Of a stretch of DNA of 64,000 bases, positions 25,501 to 37,900 are shown one piece after another. Positions within the stretch are counted from its first letter, which is position 1, and each line of letters starts with the position of its first letter. Below the pieces are notes generated by a model that had not been told where the DNA came from, did not search any database, and saw nothing but the letters and a program-made list of their open reading frames with translations. This stretch comes from Trebouxia sp. TZW2008 (Eukaryota; Chlorophyta; Trebouxiophyceae; Trebouxiales; Trebouxiaceae). Both the position numbers and the translations under genes were made by a program. The stretch spans positions 248,001 to 312,000 of the forward strand of contig BDIU01000062.1 in the NCBI GenBank assembly GCA_002118135.1, given 5' to 3'.

Positions 25501-26992
25501 CCTTTGGAATCACCCTCGTCTGAAGAGCGTGGAGGGGCAAATGCTGAAAAGGGCGAGATGGCACTGAGTGAGGGTCTGCTGACATGCTCAGGCGGTTGAG
25601 CCTGATGGCCTGTGTCATGTGCTGCATGCTGTCTGGCTTTCATTCTGGCCATGGACACAGCATTGGCAGCAGCAACCTCGTGAATCTGGTCTGCTTGCTG
25701 CTGAAGAACTGGTGCAGCGTAATATGCAAGGAAGGGGCTGAGACTCTGAGCAAGCCCTTGAAAGGCTCTCGCTTGCCTGCACAGAAAGATCTGTCAGTCC
25801 TGACACATCACACAGCTGTTGAATTGTATGGTATGCAAATTGACTATCCATCCCACAATCGCGCAAGAGGCGCAGGAATAGTGCCTGGCAAGACTAAATC
25901 ATTACCACAAATTGTGATGGTTTGAGGACTTCAGCATAATGTCAAAGTGCAGTGCATGCATGCAATATAAGAGGGATTGAATGGTCTTGTGCAAAATTGT
26001 GGTAAAAAAAGAATGACAGGCAGCCGTGCATTCATACGCCAGGCAGTGACAGGCACTCACTTGCTGTTCAATTCAGAGTCGAGACCCAGCGTGACAATGC
26101 CAATGGCCCCATTGATGTTGTGCAGCACTGGGCACACATGACTGGCAGGATCTGAAGCTGTCTCCTGAGGCTGTGTCTCCACAATGGATGCCGACTCATA
26201 CGCACGGACAGCTGGAATTGGTACTGACAGCACTGAACTTGCATTTGTTTGATCCCAGGCTTCTTGTAACTCGTAGTACTTGATGCTCCTGTGAGAGACA
26301 GACATAACATTGTACCACTGTAGTACTTGATGCTACTGTGAGTAACAGACGTTCATTGTATTCCCATCAAACAGACTGAGCAAATTGATACTGACAGAGT
26401 AAGCATTGCAAGTGCTTGAGCAGCAGCACTCACGAGCTGTCTCCTGAACGCATCTTGGTATGGAAAGTGGTATTCTTGCGGGCAGCTACGCGTGCTGCTG
26501 ATCCTCTGAGCGTCTGCGGCCGGATATCTACAGAGCCTACTACTGCCAGATCAGAAGTGCGCATAACAACACCATCTTTCAGAAGAGCCCCAAAGCTGCA
26601 GCAGCAGCAAAAAGCGTCAGATGCAACTGTGCAAGCAAAGAGGTGTTCGAGCTCAACAAGCAATGCATGCATGACATGAAGTGCTGCAGCTGTTTGAGCT
26701 TAACATGCAGATACCTGAGGTATTTGACGCCAGGCAACAGCACATGCAAGGCATGAGCCAGCCTTTCACCAATACTTCGATTGGTGAAAGCTGCCAGCAG
26801 GCTAATCTCTGCCAATTGGCTTGTCTCAGGGCCATACTTGACTTCGTTGATAATAGCCTATGTTGACAACATGTCTTCAGTCCGTATTTCCACAAGGGCA
26901 TGCTCGCTTCACAAGATACTGCATTGCTCAGCTAGCGTGTGTACCTGAGCTAGAGCAACTTCGAGCCTAGCCTCGCTTGCGCGGTCTGTCAT
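22506..26992 (-). CDS. GAF-like multi-span membrane protein, paralogue A
   Basis: Eight exons (minus): 26992-26945, 26836-26715, 26595-26434, 26288-26061, 25776-24075, 23682-23531, 23149-22984, 22721-22506; 931 aa. Residues about 57-230 fit a GAF-type sensor domain: KDGVVMRTSDLAVVGSVDIR, GSAARVAARKN, VLSVPIPA, CPVLHNINGAIGIVTLGLDS, then AFQGLAQSLSPFLAYY. Residues about 230-740 are Ser/Gln/Pro-rich and probably disordered. From about 755 on there are several hydrophobic spans (IFMLAATIYITQLLFFTWAL; LLLLAFLAFVVPHVA; LGPLLVIPLGLM; LAIATCAPSLLLYLVEMRAR). GAF domains bind small ligands such as cyclic nucleotides or tetrapyrroles; no ligand can be inferred here. The next gene upstream is a paralogue with the same exon phases. 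An alternative C-terminus in 22236-22500 is possible. Confidence 0.75.
23793..23853 (-). mobile_element. SINE-like repeat, copy 2 (fragment)
   Basis: On the minus strand it reads CCTAGCTGGGCCTGCCGAGC followed by a GAATG tail. It lies in the intron before exon 6 of GAF paralogue A. Confidence 0.6.
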
Positions 26993-27470
26993 GAACAGCA
27001 GCTGCTGAGTATATATCGTGAAGGGCGCCAAGTCGCGCCAAACCGGCACCGGGTGCCAAAAGTGGTTGCCGCCAGCGGAGACTCGCAGAGACTGACACAA
27101 TCAGCCGAGGCAACCATGCATCGGTGCCGCGTTCAGAGTGCGCAGTCTCTCTCGCGTACTGTACCGAAGGAAGAAGGCACGAAGCTATGAACGCACGTGC
27201 CTAGCATCGTCAACTGATCAATCGGATTATGTCTACAAGCGAGCGTCTCTAAGGATGTCAGCAATTTTCCTGCGTTCTGTGGCTGATTTGCACAGCGATA
27301 ATCGCAGGCACGTCGAATGTCTCAAATCAATGGACGATCAGCGCGGTCGCCAGCAGATGGCACATTTGCCAGCGACTTATGATGGCGCAAAAAGTTAAAT
27401 TCTAGCAGGATGAAGCTTGTGTCAATTTGCAAACATCAAGGCTCAAACCACTTGCAACCACTGGACACAA
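26993..27470. other. Intergenic between the two GAF paralogues
   Basis: Promoter of paralogue A. A short plus-strand open frame (27138-27398) has no recognisable domain and is not called. Confidence 0.5.
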
Positions 27471-27471
27471 C

Positions 27472-28080
27472 TTAGTAGTAACATGCAAGCAGGGCAAAAC
27501 AATGGAAACAAAATGCGCAAGAGAATTGGGGCACAACAATGTGTCTCGAGAATGCACTGTTCTTGATAAGCTCTGCAGGCTCTGAGCACGTGCTAAGTAT
27601 GCCCCTAGAGCAAAACGCCAAGACCAGCACTGCTAGCAGAAACAGCATAAACAGAAGTGTCGGCAAGCATTAAACAGGACAATGCAAGTCCAGCCTCACA
27701 AGCTTCACTTGCCTCACAAACTGAAACTCTGACCTTATGTGTGACAAAACATGCAGCTGCTGCAAAGACAAGTGCAGGCTGTATCAGCTGCTGTGGCTTC
27801 AAATCTGCTCCTGGAATGTTCCTGTGCCCTTGAAGCGCCTGGTGCAATACCAAAGCTGTCAAAAGCCACTGCCAGTATTGCCACAGCGCTGCAGAAGGCT
27901 GTCACTACGCCCAGTGTGAACATGTACAGGCCGTGCTGGGTTCAAAGAATTGAGCAAGCTCTATTGCGCTGAGCTGATAGCTGCACCCGAGTCTTCTGCC
28001 TCTTCAGGATACCTGAGTAGACCAGACCCCTGAAATGCAGCAAACATGCAGCGTCTAAAGTGATTTCTGTACATGCTGTC
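27472..28080 (-). other. Probable C-terminal exons of GAF paralogue B (unresolved)
   Basis: Minus-strand frames here look coding but do not join in phase to the exon ending at 28528. 28050-27961 gives HFRRCMFAAFQGSGLLRYPE and reaches a stop. 27919-27735 (MFTLGVVTAFCSAVAILAVA) and 27640-27560 (LLFMLFLLAVLVLAFCSRG) are membrane-like. They are the likely counterpart of the membrane half of paralogue A, but could be decayed. Confidence 0.4.
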
Positions 28081-28261
28081 AACAGAGGACCTGAACAAAT
28101 GCAAATTTGAACAGATATTAGGCTGCCTATAGCATGCGGTGAAACTTGGAAGAAACAGCACAAATAGCAGTACAGATTTGCAGGGACAACTACATGCCAT
28201 CCAGGGATGGCATATGCATCTCAAAGCAGACAAGGTGACAAGCTGCAAGCAGGATCATAGT

Positions 28262-28526
28262 ATTTTCTCCTGATAATGACTGCACTGGTCACCAGGGAAA
28301 CTGTCTTGTATCAAATCGTTCCTACTCAGAGGTAGCACTGCGGTCAGAATGCAGTGACGTTTTCCTCGTGATAATGACCGCGATGTTTACCAGGAGGAGT
28401 GTCTTATATCAAATTGCCTCTACTCAGAGGTAGCACTGCAGTCACAATGCAGTGATGGGTTTGCAATTGCATTGTCCTTGCAATGTGATTGTCCATATAT
28501 GGACCTTGAGGGTGAAACAAACTGTA
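28262..28526 (+). mobile_element. MITE copy 4, internally duplicated
   Basis: Carries two copies of the left half of the family (TGATAATGAC...AATGCAGTGA at 28270 and 28365) and one right end finishing AACAAACTGTA at 28526. Position 28527 is the first base of the donor of GAF-B exon 4, so the element end supplies most of that donor (minus strand G|GTACAG). Confidence 0.78.
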
Positions 28527-28527
28527 C

Positions 28528-31436
28528 CTGATAGCCTGTAGTCCATCTTTGCTGCAAGTCTGCCAAGAAGGGTCGCTGAACACCCTTGCCAGCAGAGTTC
28601 AGGTGCAACTGCTCGCTGACAGCGCGGCTCATGTTCATGAGCGAGCGCTTAGGTGAGCCAACACTCACAGACGTGCTGTTGTCATTGGTAAGGGAGCAGG
28701 AGCGAGCAATGTGCATTGGCTCCTCTGCGCGGTACTCAGTGGAGGCGTTGCTTGCAGCTCTGGACATCATCTGCCCCAGCGATTGGGCAGAGCCTGCTGG
28801 TAGCAGCTGCAGCAGAAGTGATGTCGCCGGCAGCTGCGGCGGCAGCCGATACTGATGCTGCTCATGCCTAGGCTGCGGCTCATTCTGAGGCGCCGCAAGC
28901 ATGCTCCTAATCTGCTGGCTGGGAGAACAAACAGGAGGCAGGCCATGGCCTGACAAGGGTAGTACTGATGGCATTGCTAGAGTTGCCATGCTGCGAGGGG
29001 CGGGTGCAGGCGGCATGGAATCCATGGGCATTGAGAGCACTGCCATGGCCGATGTTGACATGTCTGGCGGCAAGGATGCTGCTAGAGAGGCCATGGCAAG
29101 GGGGGACAAGCGATGTTGACGCTGACTTGAGCTGCCCTGCTGAGATGCAGAGGGCACTGGCGGTAGCATGCTAGGAATGGCGATGGTGCTGCCTGAGCTT
29201 TCCAAGGAGGATGTCAGGTGCCAGATGGAGGAAGGGGGGTGGGACTGAAGTGGCACTCCAGCAGCAAATGGCGTCTCTAGTGAGCTGGGTCCAGACACAT
29301 TTGCAAAGGGCGATCGTGGTGTTGCACTAGCCTGCACAGGGTTGTACTGGGGTTGCTGCTGCTGTTGCTGCTGAGAGTAGTTGGACAATGACGAGCCTGG
29401 AATGCTGAGCTGCCTAGGTAAGAGGGGGTCTAAGGGTCCAGAGCCGTACGCAGAAAGAGGGGAGCTAGCACGCAGCATCGGTACAGGGGCTCTGCGCCGT
29501 TGTTTGGTCTTGCTAGGCCCAAATCCAAGCTCCTGAGAGCCACTGCCCCTAGGGGAGGCTTCTGTGCTGGGCTGATACTCAAGGTCCAGGTCCTTGCTGC
29601 TGCGCAAAACCACATTGGCTGCTGCTGACACTTCAGCAGCTGTGGCTGACTTGCGGCCTGAGCCCTGGTCTCCTGACAGCCGTTGCAGCACAGCCTCAGG
29701 CGCTGCAGTGTCCTCAGGCTTGCCTGGCCTAGCAATGCCTGCAGCTAGCCTAGCAACTTCCAGCATGGACATGTCAAGGGCCGTCTTTGCAGGGCTGAGG
29801 TCCAGCCTGTCTGAGCCAGGCCTGTCAGGAGATGAGGGGGCGCCTTCGTCAGCAGGGGGGTCAGGTCCAGGTCGTTGGGGGGCCGCAGGTGCAGACCAAG
29901 TCTCAAAGGGAGACAGCATCCTGCCTGAGGGGGTTTGCTGCTGCTTCTGTGGAGACTGCTGTTGTTGGGTAGGAGGGGTTGGGACGTTCGCTGGCCGCTG
30001 CTGTGCAGGCTGTTGTGGCAAGGGGGGATGGCCTTGTCGCGGCTGCTGCCGAGAGTCCATGCTGAGACGAGAGCCAGGTCGCTGTGGTGGCATGTTGAGG
30101 CTGTCAGCGCTGTCATGCACAGTGAGTGCAGGCTCTGCAGCTGCAGGTGGCAGACTGCAGCTCATGCTGCGCCTTCGTAGCTGTTGCTGCTGTTGATTGG
30201 TAGCAGCAACTGACTTGATCTGCTGCTGCAGTGCTTCAAGGGCTGGAGCTATGATGTAACCCAGGTGGGGCCCAATGCTCTGTGCTAAGCCTACAAACTG
30301 CCTACCTTGCCTGCAGATGCCACAGTCATGTCAGAAGTAGTGTTTGACAGGGCCAGATACTGCCCAGGTGCAGATTGAGGTGTTGGACAGAGTTTGATGC
30401 AGACTGAGGTCTAGCATAAAGTTTGATGCAAGTTGACAGGTGCTAGCTGTTGAACACATATGATTGCAGAAGCTTTGCATGCCATGCAACACTTTCCTTA
30501 TCATGAATCTTGCATTATCTCTAATGCACATGCCAGGTCTGGCAGCAGAATGGTATGCGCAAGGGTGCCACACAAAAGAAAGTATGGCTGTCTTGCAAAA
30601 GCATACTTCATGCAAAAGCATAGGTATGCAAATGGTCTCAACAGCATTTCCCTACCTGCCATTCAACTTGACATCTTCAGTAGATAGGCCAAAATGCACC
30701 ACGCCAACTGTGCCATTGGCTATGTATAGTACAGGACAGGTTCCCTTTTCAGGCAGAGGCTGGTTCCTGTCATTGTATGGGATAAAGGCATCCTCAAAGT
30801 GCCTTGATGCTGGTATTGGAACTGACACTGTGCTGGTGCACTCCTGCTGATCCCACGCTTCTTGCAACTCTTGAAACTTGATCCTGTAACCAGTCATTTG
30901 TACATTTTAGCTACTGCTAAAGGACACTCTTGATGATGTGAGGTAAGAGTATCATTTGAGCAGTGAGACTTACGGTTCCCCAGCCTTCTTTTGTCCATGG
31001 AAAATGCTGTGCTGTTTGGCAGCTATCCTTGCTGCTGAATGGCCCATAGCCTGAGCACGCACTTGCACTTCACCTTGCACAGCCAAATTGCTGCTTCTGA
31101 TAACCACTCCACCATTGAGAAACGCTGCCAAACTGCACATGCAACTCAAGTTAAGAAAAGTGACAGCAGAACAGGCTTATCACAGCCTATGCTTGAGTGT
31201 AAGCCTGCAACCCAAAGAAAGGTCGGCGGTCACCTGATGTATCGGACCGAGGGCAACGCAGCTGCCAGTCTGCTCTGGAGCTCTGGCTCAATGGCCTTTT
31301 CTTGAAAAGTTGACAGCAGTAGGGACTCTGCTAACTTGCTAAGATGGGTGCCATGTTTGAGCTCGTTCAACAAAGACGTGCTCAAAGCGAGCTCAAAACG
31401 AGCTTCGTCACCCGGAGTGGAAAGCATTTCGACCAC
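28528..31436 (-). CDS. GAF-like protein, paralogue B (3' end unresolved)
   Basis: Exons (minus): 31436-31234, 31132-30974, 30883-30656, 30310-28528, ending in phase 0 before further 3' exons. The first about 190 residues align with paralogue A: LSKLAESLLLSTFQEKAIEP / QLAEISLLAAFTNRSIGE; LAAFLNGGVVIRSSNLAVQG; CPVLYIANGTVGVVHFGLS; GLAQSIGPHLGYIIAPALEA. Exon phases (2, 2, 2) are the same, and the third exon is 228 nt in both genes. Paralogue A has one extra intron inside the first coding block. The 1.8-kb last resolved exon is Ser/Pro/Gln-rich and probably disordered. This is a local gene duplication with strong divergence outside the GAF part. Confidence 0.72.
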
Positions 31437-31971
31437 AAAGCGCCAATTACATCACCAAAAAACAAGCATCCAAGCCTTAAGCATAACTGAATCAGTCCTT
31501 CACACCAGGCTTTAAGCTTCCCCGCCAAAGGCAAATGCGCATCATGAGAGCAATAGCTGAGATCTAAGCGCGCTAATGGCAACTAGGGGGGATAGCAACT
31601 GCGCAAAGAATGACGCCTCTGATAGATCAGTTGCTTTCCGCTGCTGTACTAGTAATGCAGTACTTTGTCAGCTGCCGCGTCGCGCGTTGGCTCCGGATTC
31701 TGGATGCCCGCATTTACATTCATCTTGTTTGTCACCTGGCAAGCTGTTTGCAGAACCATTACCTGGCGAGGGCGCAACTTGTTCTGTGTTGCGTTGTGCC
31801 ATCAAGTAACAGGGCTTATAGTCCGGTGTTCTCCTCGAGCACAAGTCCGTGGCTACTGGTTGCCAGTAGCACGTGATACATCAGAGGCAGCAGCTTGAGA
31901 CGTCGGACCTGTTGTTGGTACAGGCGAACTAATGGTACAGTCAGCTGTCAACCCCGAGAAGCAGCTTGGTA
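31437..31971. other. Intergenic: promoter of GAF-B and 3' end of the TPR/PRMT gene
   Basis: About 530 bp between two minus-strand genes. Several short open frames occur on the plus strand, none with a recognisable domain. Confidence 0.55.
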
Positions 31972-34900
31972 TCATGAGGCACACCCTTTGTTCGTAGGTT
32001 CCACCGGACTGAAGGTATAAGCCTTGAGACCCAGGGTCAGGTCAATTTGGCGTGTCCAGGGTCCATCTGTATGGCAGAGCTTGTATACAGCAGGGCAACA
32101 GCCCGACATCTGCATAAAACATACACGTAAAGCAGCAAGACACCTGTACCCTGCACGTACATGAGACTTGCCCACGCTGGTCGTCCACGCTGCTGATCAA
32201 GACTGCAGAGCCAGTCAACAATGCTTACAGGCTGTCCAGCAGGGCTTTAGGAGCCAAATTATGCATATGATACAGCCAGGCTCTGCCTTGTGCCACTGGG
32301 ACACATGCTGACAGCGTGCTGTGCTTCGAATGTAGCACTGCTTGCTGCAACAACACTCACAGTCTACCTCAGCTGCATGCAATGGGCATATCAGCTGATG
32401 CAGCAACTGCGTTTGGTCACTGGATCAGCACGTGGCTCAACACAAGTCGCATGGCAGTAGAGATGTCATACGTTGCTGCCATGCGTACCAGAGCACGATC
32501 ATGCATTACGCCTATGAGCTACCCTTCTTGATGGCAATAGACTAGTTTACAAAAGACAGCATCCTTGTCTGGCAAAGCATCTTCTAGTTGCAGTGACTAC
32601 ATATGCCTTCCCTGCCAGAGCTGCCAGGGCTGGATCACTGCCACCTAAACAGTAGAATTCTCAGACCTCTGAACAGCGATACCATACGCTGCACAGCATT
32701 GTCATGTCAGAATAGCTTTGGAGCTGCGCCATGTCAATATTTGACAGATTGTGGGCACAACTTACACACATTCCAATAAATGCTGATCAGAATGAATCAC
32801 ATTGATCGCAAAGATATCGATCGGGCCCAATACAGCAGGATCATGATCAATGTTTTGAGCAGTGTCACCATGTTGATCCCTTCTTGATATCAAGACTGCT
32901 CTTATTGATCATGTGCAGATGTCAAAGCTGATGTTACTGATCCACCTGAATTGTTACAATGTTGACTCAACTTAGGTTTGCTTCCTGGCTCTGCAAAACT
33001 TGTGATGGAAAACAGCTGTGCTACTCAGACTTTGCTTCTTCTCGGAGAAGCCATGATGTGTGGACATGCGAATCTGCTCCACATCAACACATATGTGCAT
33101 GTTGACTGTGCACATATGCTGTCCTGTAAGGTCGCGCAAAGACCTGCTGCAGCTGGTACCTAGAGCAAAAGTCTGATGATGCGACCAACTGGGGCCCCAC
33201 GTCATGCATTCATGATTGCAAGTGCAGTACTAGTGAAGCAGCTGGAATCACTCTTTTGCTGGTGAATTGCAAAATGTTGAAGACACTGCTCGTAAGGGCA
33301 GCACAGTTGCTGAAGCCATTAGAAGAAGCCATTAGTGTTCTGTGTTCTCCCCTAAATGACCCTGTATTGCTATCATGCTGATCATGAGGCCTGGGCCAGA
33401 TGCAGATTCAGGCAGTTACATGCTTAAGAAAAAACTAATGTTGCTTTCTGAAGAACAGCTTTTTGTCAGGTGTAGCAGGTCGAGCAGGTCAGGTCGAAGC
33501 CATCCTGCATGCTCGCAGATGCTGTCCTAGATTCATCGATGTGCGAACAATGTTCTTGACTGATGGGGCATAGTTTCTAACCGCACTCTCTCAGCAAAGC
33601 ATGTAGCGGCAAGTAGGCAGGAAATGCTAGCGCTATGTGTACCAAGCTGCCAGCAAAGTCTGGCCATGATTATCTTGCTTCATGGCAACCCCAGCCTCAG
33701 CATGCACTCTGTCAGTGTAAACACAGAGGCAGCCTAGAGATGGCCTCAAGTACAGCACCACTGTCAAATGTTGGCGTGCTGTGCATCTTCTCCATCACCA
33801 CCATATCATGATACACCTGCAGCCTTCAACTGTTACAGCGCGAGTATGGGATGCATGGCACTGCTAGCTAGATGGCGAGGTGCTCATTCCTCACACTGCT
33901 ACTTCAGGCTGGCACATGTCAGCAGTCAAACATTAACCAGCTCATGTTTGCAACCATTGATGTAGCAGAGCGCTTGTTCAGGCAGCATAGCAAATTACAG
34001 ACCACATGCGCATGAAATGGCAATGCCTGAGCGCATTGCAGCTGCAGCACTGCATGTTTCATCCTCAGACTAGCTAGCTGCAATTTGTGAGCAGCATCCC
34101 ACATTTGTGCGTGCAAGCCTTTCCGTGGTGCGGGGAACTGGCAAAGTATATACGGATATGCAAAAGCAGGGTCAAGACTTGCATGGGAGTGTGAAAACAG
34201 ACCCTAATATCGCAAAACTTCTGAACTTACCTTGGCCAGCACAGCTGGGTCAAGGAACAGACTGCCGCAGTGAGCCACCAGCATCCGCATGTCCTTCTCA
34301 ATAGAAGGAAACCTTTGGCTGCGCACGCGCATCAGGAAGTCTTGCACCTGCATTACACATTGCTGAGACTATGCCAGGTCACTCAGGTTCTCTGAGTCCG
34401 AGCATCAATGTTGCAGAAGCAAACAGTGAACAGCTCATGAATAGAAGTCCAAACACAGCAGAGCATCTGCGTGTCCTTCTCAACACCCGGAAGTTTTTGA
34501 CTGAGCGCACGCATCAAGACTCCTTGGATCTTACACCTGCATTGCACATTGCTCAGGCCACGTCACTCAAATTTTACCATCTTGAGCGTCGATAATATAG
34601 TTGCAGACAATAAGCAGCTAGTGAATAAAGCTCCAGACATGGCATAGCATCTGCACGTCCTTCTCAATAGAAGGAAAACTTTGACTGCGCACGCGCATCA
34701 GGAACTCTTGGAGCTGTATTGCACAATGCTAAGGCGACGTGGCTCAGACACCCTCAGCGCAGAAGTGATTCTACACTGGACGACCAGCAGCACTTGAGAA
34801 CTACACCTGGTACTCATGACTAGGTGACACTAAATGCATACTTTAGTGTACAGCAGGCTCACCTGTGAAGTCCTGACATGGTAAGATGATCATGCATACA

Positions 34901-37900
34901 TAGTGTTATGCGTTGACCATGAGTGATAAAGTCGTCCTGACATGGCAATGTCATTAGTACATGGTAGTAGACAGCAGGCCACTCGTGAGAAATAGGCCAT
35001 AGCATGACAGAGTCATGAGGCAATTATCACATAGAGCAAGTACTGATGAAGCTGAGATGATTGAACGAGCAGCTTGTAGAAGTGTACCGGCTGCAGTGAT
35101 TGTGAAGAACAGCTCATCACAACGTAGCACCATGTGTAGACAGCAGTACACAGAAGGCCCACAGATGGAGCAAATATGGTTTACCAGCAGCTCGCAATAG
35201 TGCACTCGCTGGAAATGCGGATTCTCAACAGATGCACCCCCTCCCCATTCTTCTTTCCATGGGGCTTTGGCGGCAGGGCTGCCTGCACCAGCCCTCAGGC
35301 TGAACTGCACCTGTGGTCCATCTCGCCTGGCTAGCAGCATTACCTTCTTGCCTGCTTTCACCTGCACGTGCAACCCATCAAATGAAGTAGACATTCTGTT
35401 CAGACAAGCACTTTGTACATTCATCAGAGGCCTACACTCATACTCCGTACTCCATATTATCTGACTAGCAGCAGCACCTTCTTGCCTGGTGTCACCTGCA
35501 TACGCCATTCACCATATACACAGACACCCAGTTCAGACACACGATTCAGACACGCACTTCGAAACCACACTTCAGAGACACACTTAATCTTGTTTGGCTA
35601 GTAGCAGCACCTTCTTGTCTGGTGCCACCTAGAACAAGCATCCTCTCTTCTTTTGAGGTTCTGTGACCCAGCAAGGTGCGTACAGAAGCAGTGAGCTGCC
35701 TGCCAACAATGCTGTCCAAAGCAAGTTTGTGTCAAAGCAAGTCAGGTTTTGACTCAGTCAAATCTCTTCACGCTTCTGTCACCTGCATATGCAACCGATG
35801 GTATACTTCCAACATGTGCTGCATCTGAGGACTTGGCACACAGATTTGAGCAGAGGTGATCTGACAGCAGTAATCAAGCAATACTGCAATTTGTGCTGCA
35901 TTCTGTGAGTGCATTGCGTATGTTCAGCCCAAACGTGACTGCTTATGCTCTTGCACACAAGTTGAAACAATACAGACTGCACACCTAAATGCTGTTGTGT
36001 CTGGTGGATGCTGCATTTTGCAAGTACACTGCGCTTGTTCAGCTTGCATTTCTGATGTGCATGTACACAAGGTACTACAGTAAACTCTCTTTGTAACGAC
36101 TGCTTTTGTTACCAGGAAATTTGTCCTTACATCAGATTGTCCTTTTTCAGCGGGACCAGTGTAGTCAGAATGCAGTGATTCGTTACCAATGGCGTTGTCC
36201 TTACATTGAGATTGTCCTTACATCGAGTGTCCTTACAAAGCGAGTTTACTGTACATTGCGCTTGTTCAGCTTGCTTTTCTGATGTGCATGTACACAAAGC
36301 ACTAGAGACAACAACGGCTGCACACCTGAATGGTCTGGTCAAGGTACTGCAGGGCTTGACCCCAGTAGTGCCCTTCTTCATCCTTGCCCTGCTGCCCTTC
36401 AGACTCTTCTTTAAGCGTCTCCATATGAGCCTTGTCTGCACTGTTATCCATGGCTGCCGGAGGTTTACTTGACATGTTCTCAGCAGCAGCAAGTGTAGCT
36501 GCAGAGCTGACTGTGCATACACCTTTTGCCTGTTTCTGTTTTGCCAAATTGACGCCGTTGCCTTGGCATAAACAGGCAATAGCATTGTCGGCCTGACTTG
36601 CCTGCTGCACAGTTGCTGCATTGCTGGTCTTGAGTGAGTGACCCAATTGACTGATCTTGCGTGACGGATGAGCGTCATGAGCTGCCATAGTTGCTGATTT
36701 GTTTGCAAGGGTAGTGGCATCTGGGGGATTGCAAATACACATTGCAGGGCTGTTCACTGCTGCGCTGTTGTCTGCAGGGCTGTGCTCTGCAGGGCTGTTC
36801 TGTGCAGGGCTGACGTCTGCAGGGCTGTTCTCCGCAGGGTTGGCCTGTGCAGGGCTGTTCTGTGCAAGGCTGTTTGCTGCAGGGCTGACGTCTGCAGGGC
36901 TGTTATCTGCAGGGCTGTTCTCTGCAGGGCTGTTCTTTGCAGGGCTGTTCTCTGCTGAGGGAGGCATGCAGCCAAGCTGTGCTTCAAGACGCTGAACTGC
37001 AGGTCGCGCTGCACTTGTAGGCTTATCACCTGCTTTGTGTTGCATCCCTGAAGAGAACTTTCCTCTAAGCATGACATATTTGGGACCTGCGTCGCAGCAC
37101 TATACTTAGTGCATGTATTGGAGACAAAGCTGCCAAGTGTGACACAGAGATCTGGAATACAAACACAAGCAACCTCGTAACATTTGGGACAGCCAGTGGT
37201 GGGAAGCTCTGCACACAAAGTTGTTACCAAAAGGAATGCAGCATGAACAAGGCTACTGTGGACACAGTGACAAGCCACATTTACACTCAACTGCTTCAGC
37301 TCACTAGTGACAGTTAGGCTGAGCAGCTGCAGCAGACACTGACAGCTTCTGACTTGCATATTGGCACCATAGCACCATTATACGATGTGACCCATTCACA
37401 ACGTACAGTACCATGCTCAGACTGCTGCTGTGTGCACTCAACATAATCATAGAACCTGACCAGCAAGCATGTGGATGATGGTGTGTTCCATATAGCATGT
37501 AAAGTGCCATGCTCACACTGCCATCATGTGCACTGGACACATTAACAAACACCTGACCAGCATGCGCATGAAAGATGCTGCTGATGATGAAAGGCGAGAA
37601 CTGCAGGCTCACTGCACATCCCACCACTGCACCAGAACTGTTCATCGTTTGAGCGCAGGGCAAAGCAAAAGGCCTAGGCACAAGGCACCGCTCACGCTGC
37701 TTGGGAATGCACCAAACCGAGTCACGAGATCTGCTGATGCTGTAAGCTCACCACTGCACAGGGACTCTTCTTCATCCAAGTGCAGGTCAAACCAAAAGGC
37801 CACAGCATTCATGACCCCCTCAGAAATGGCTTCAAGCTTGACAATGTTGTCACGGCCTCGGCCTTTGCGCTCGCCCTCAAAGAAGTACTCAAACACCTTG

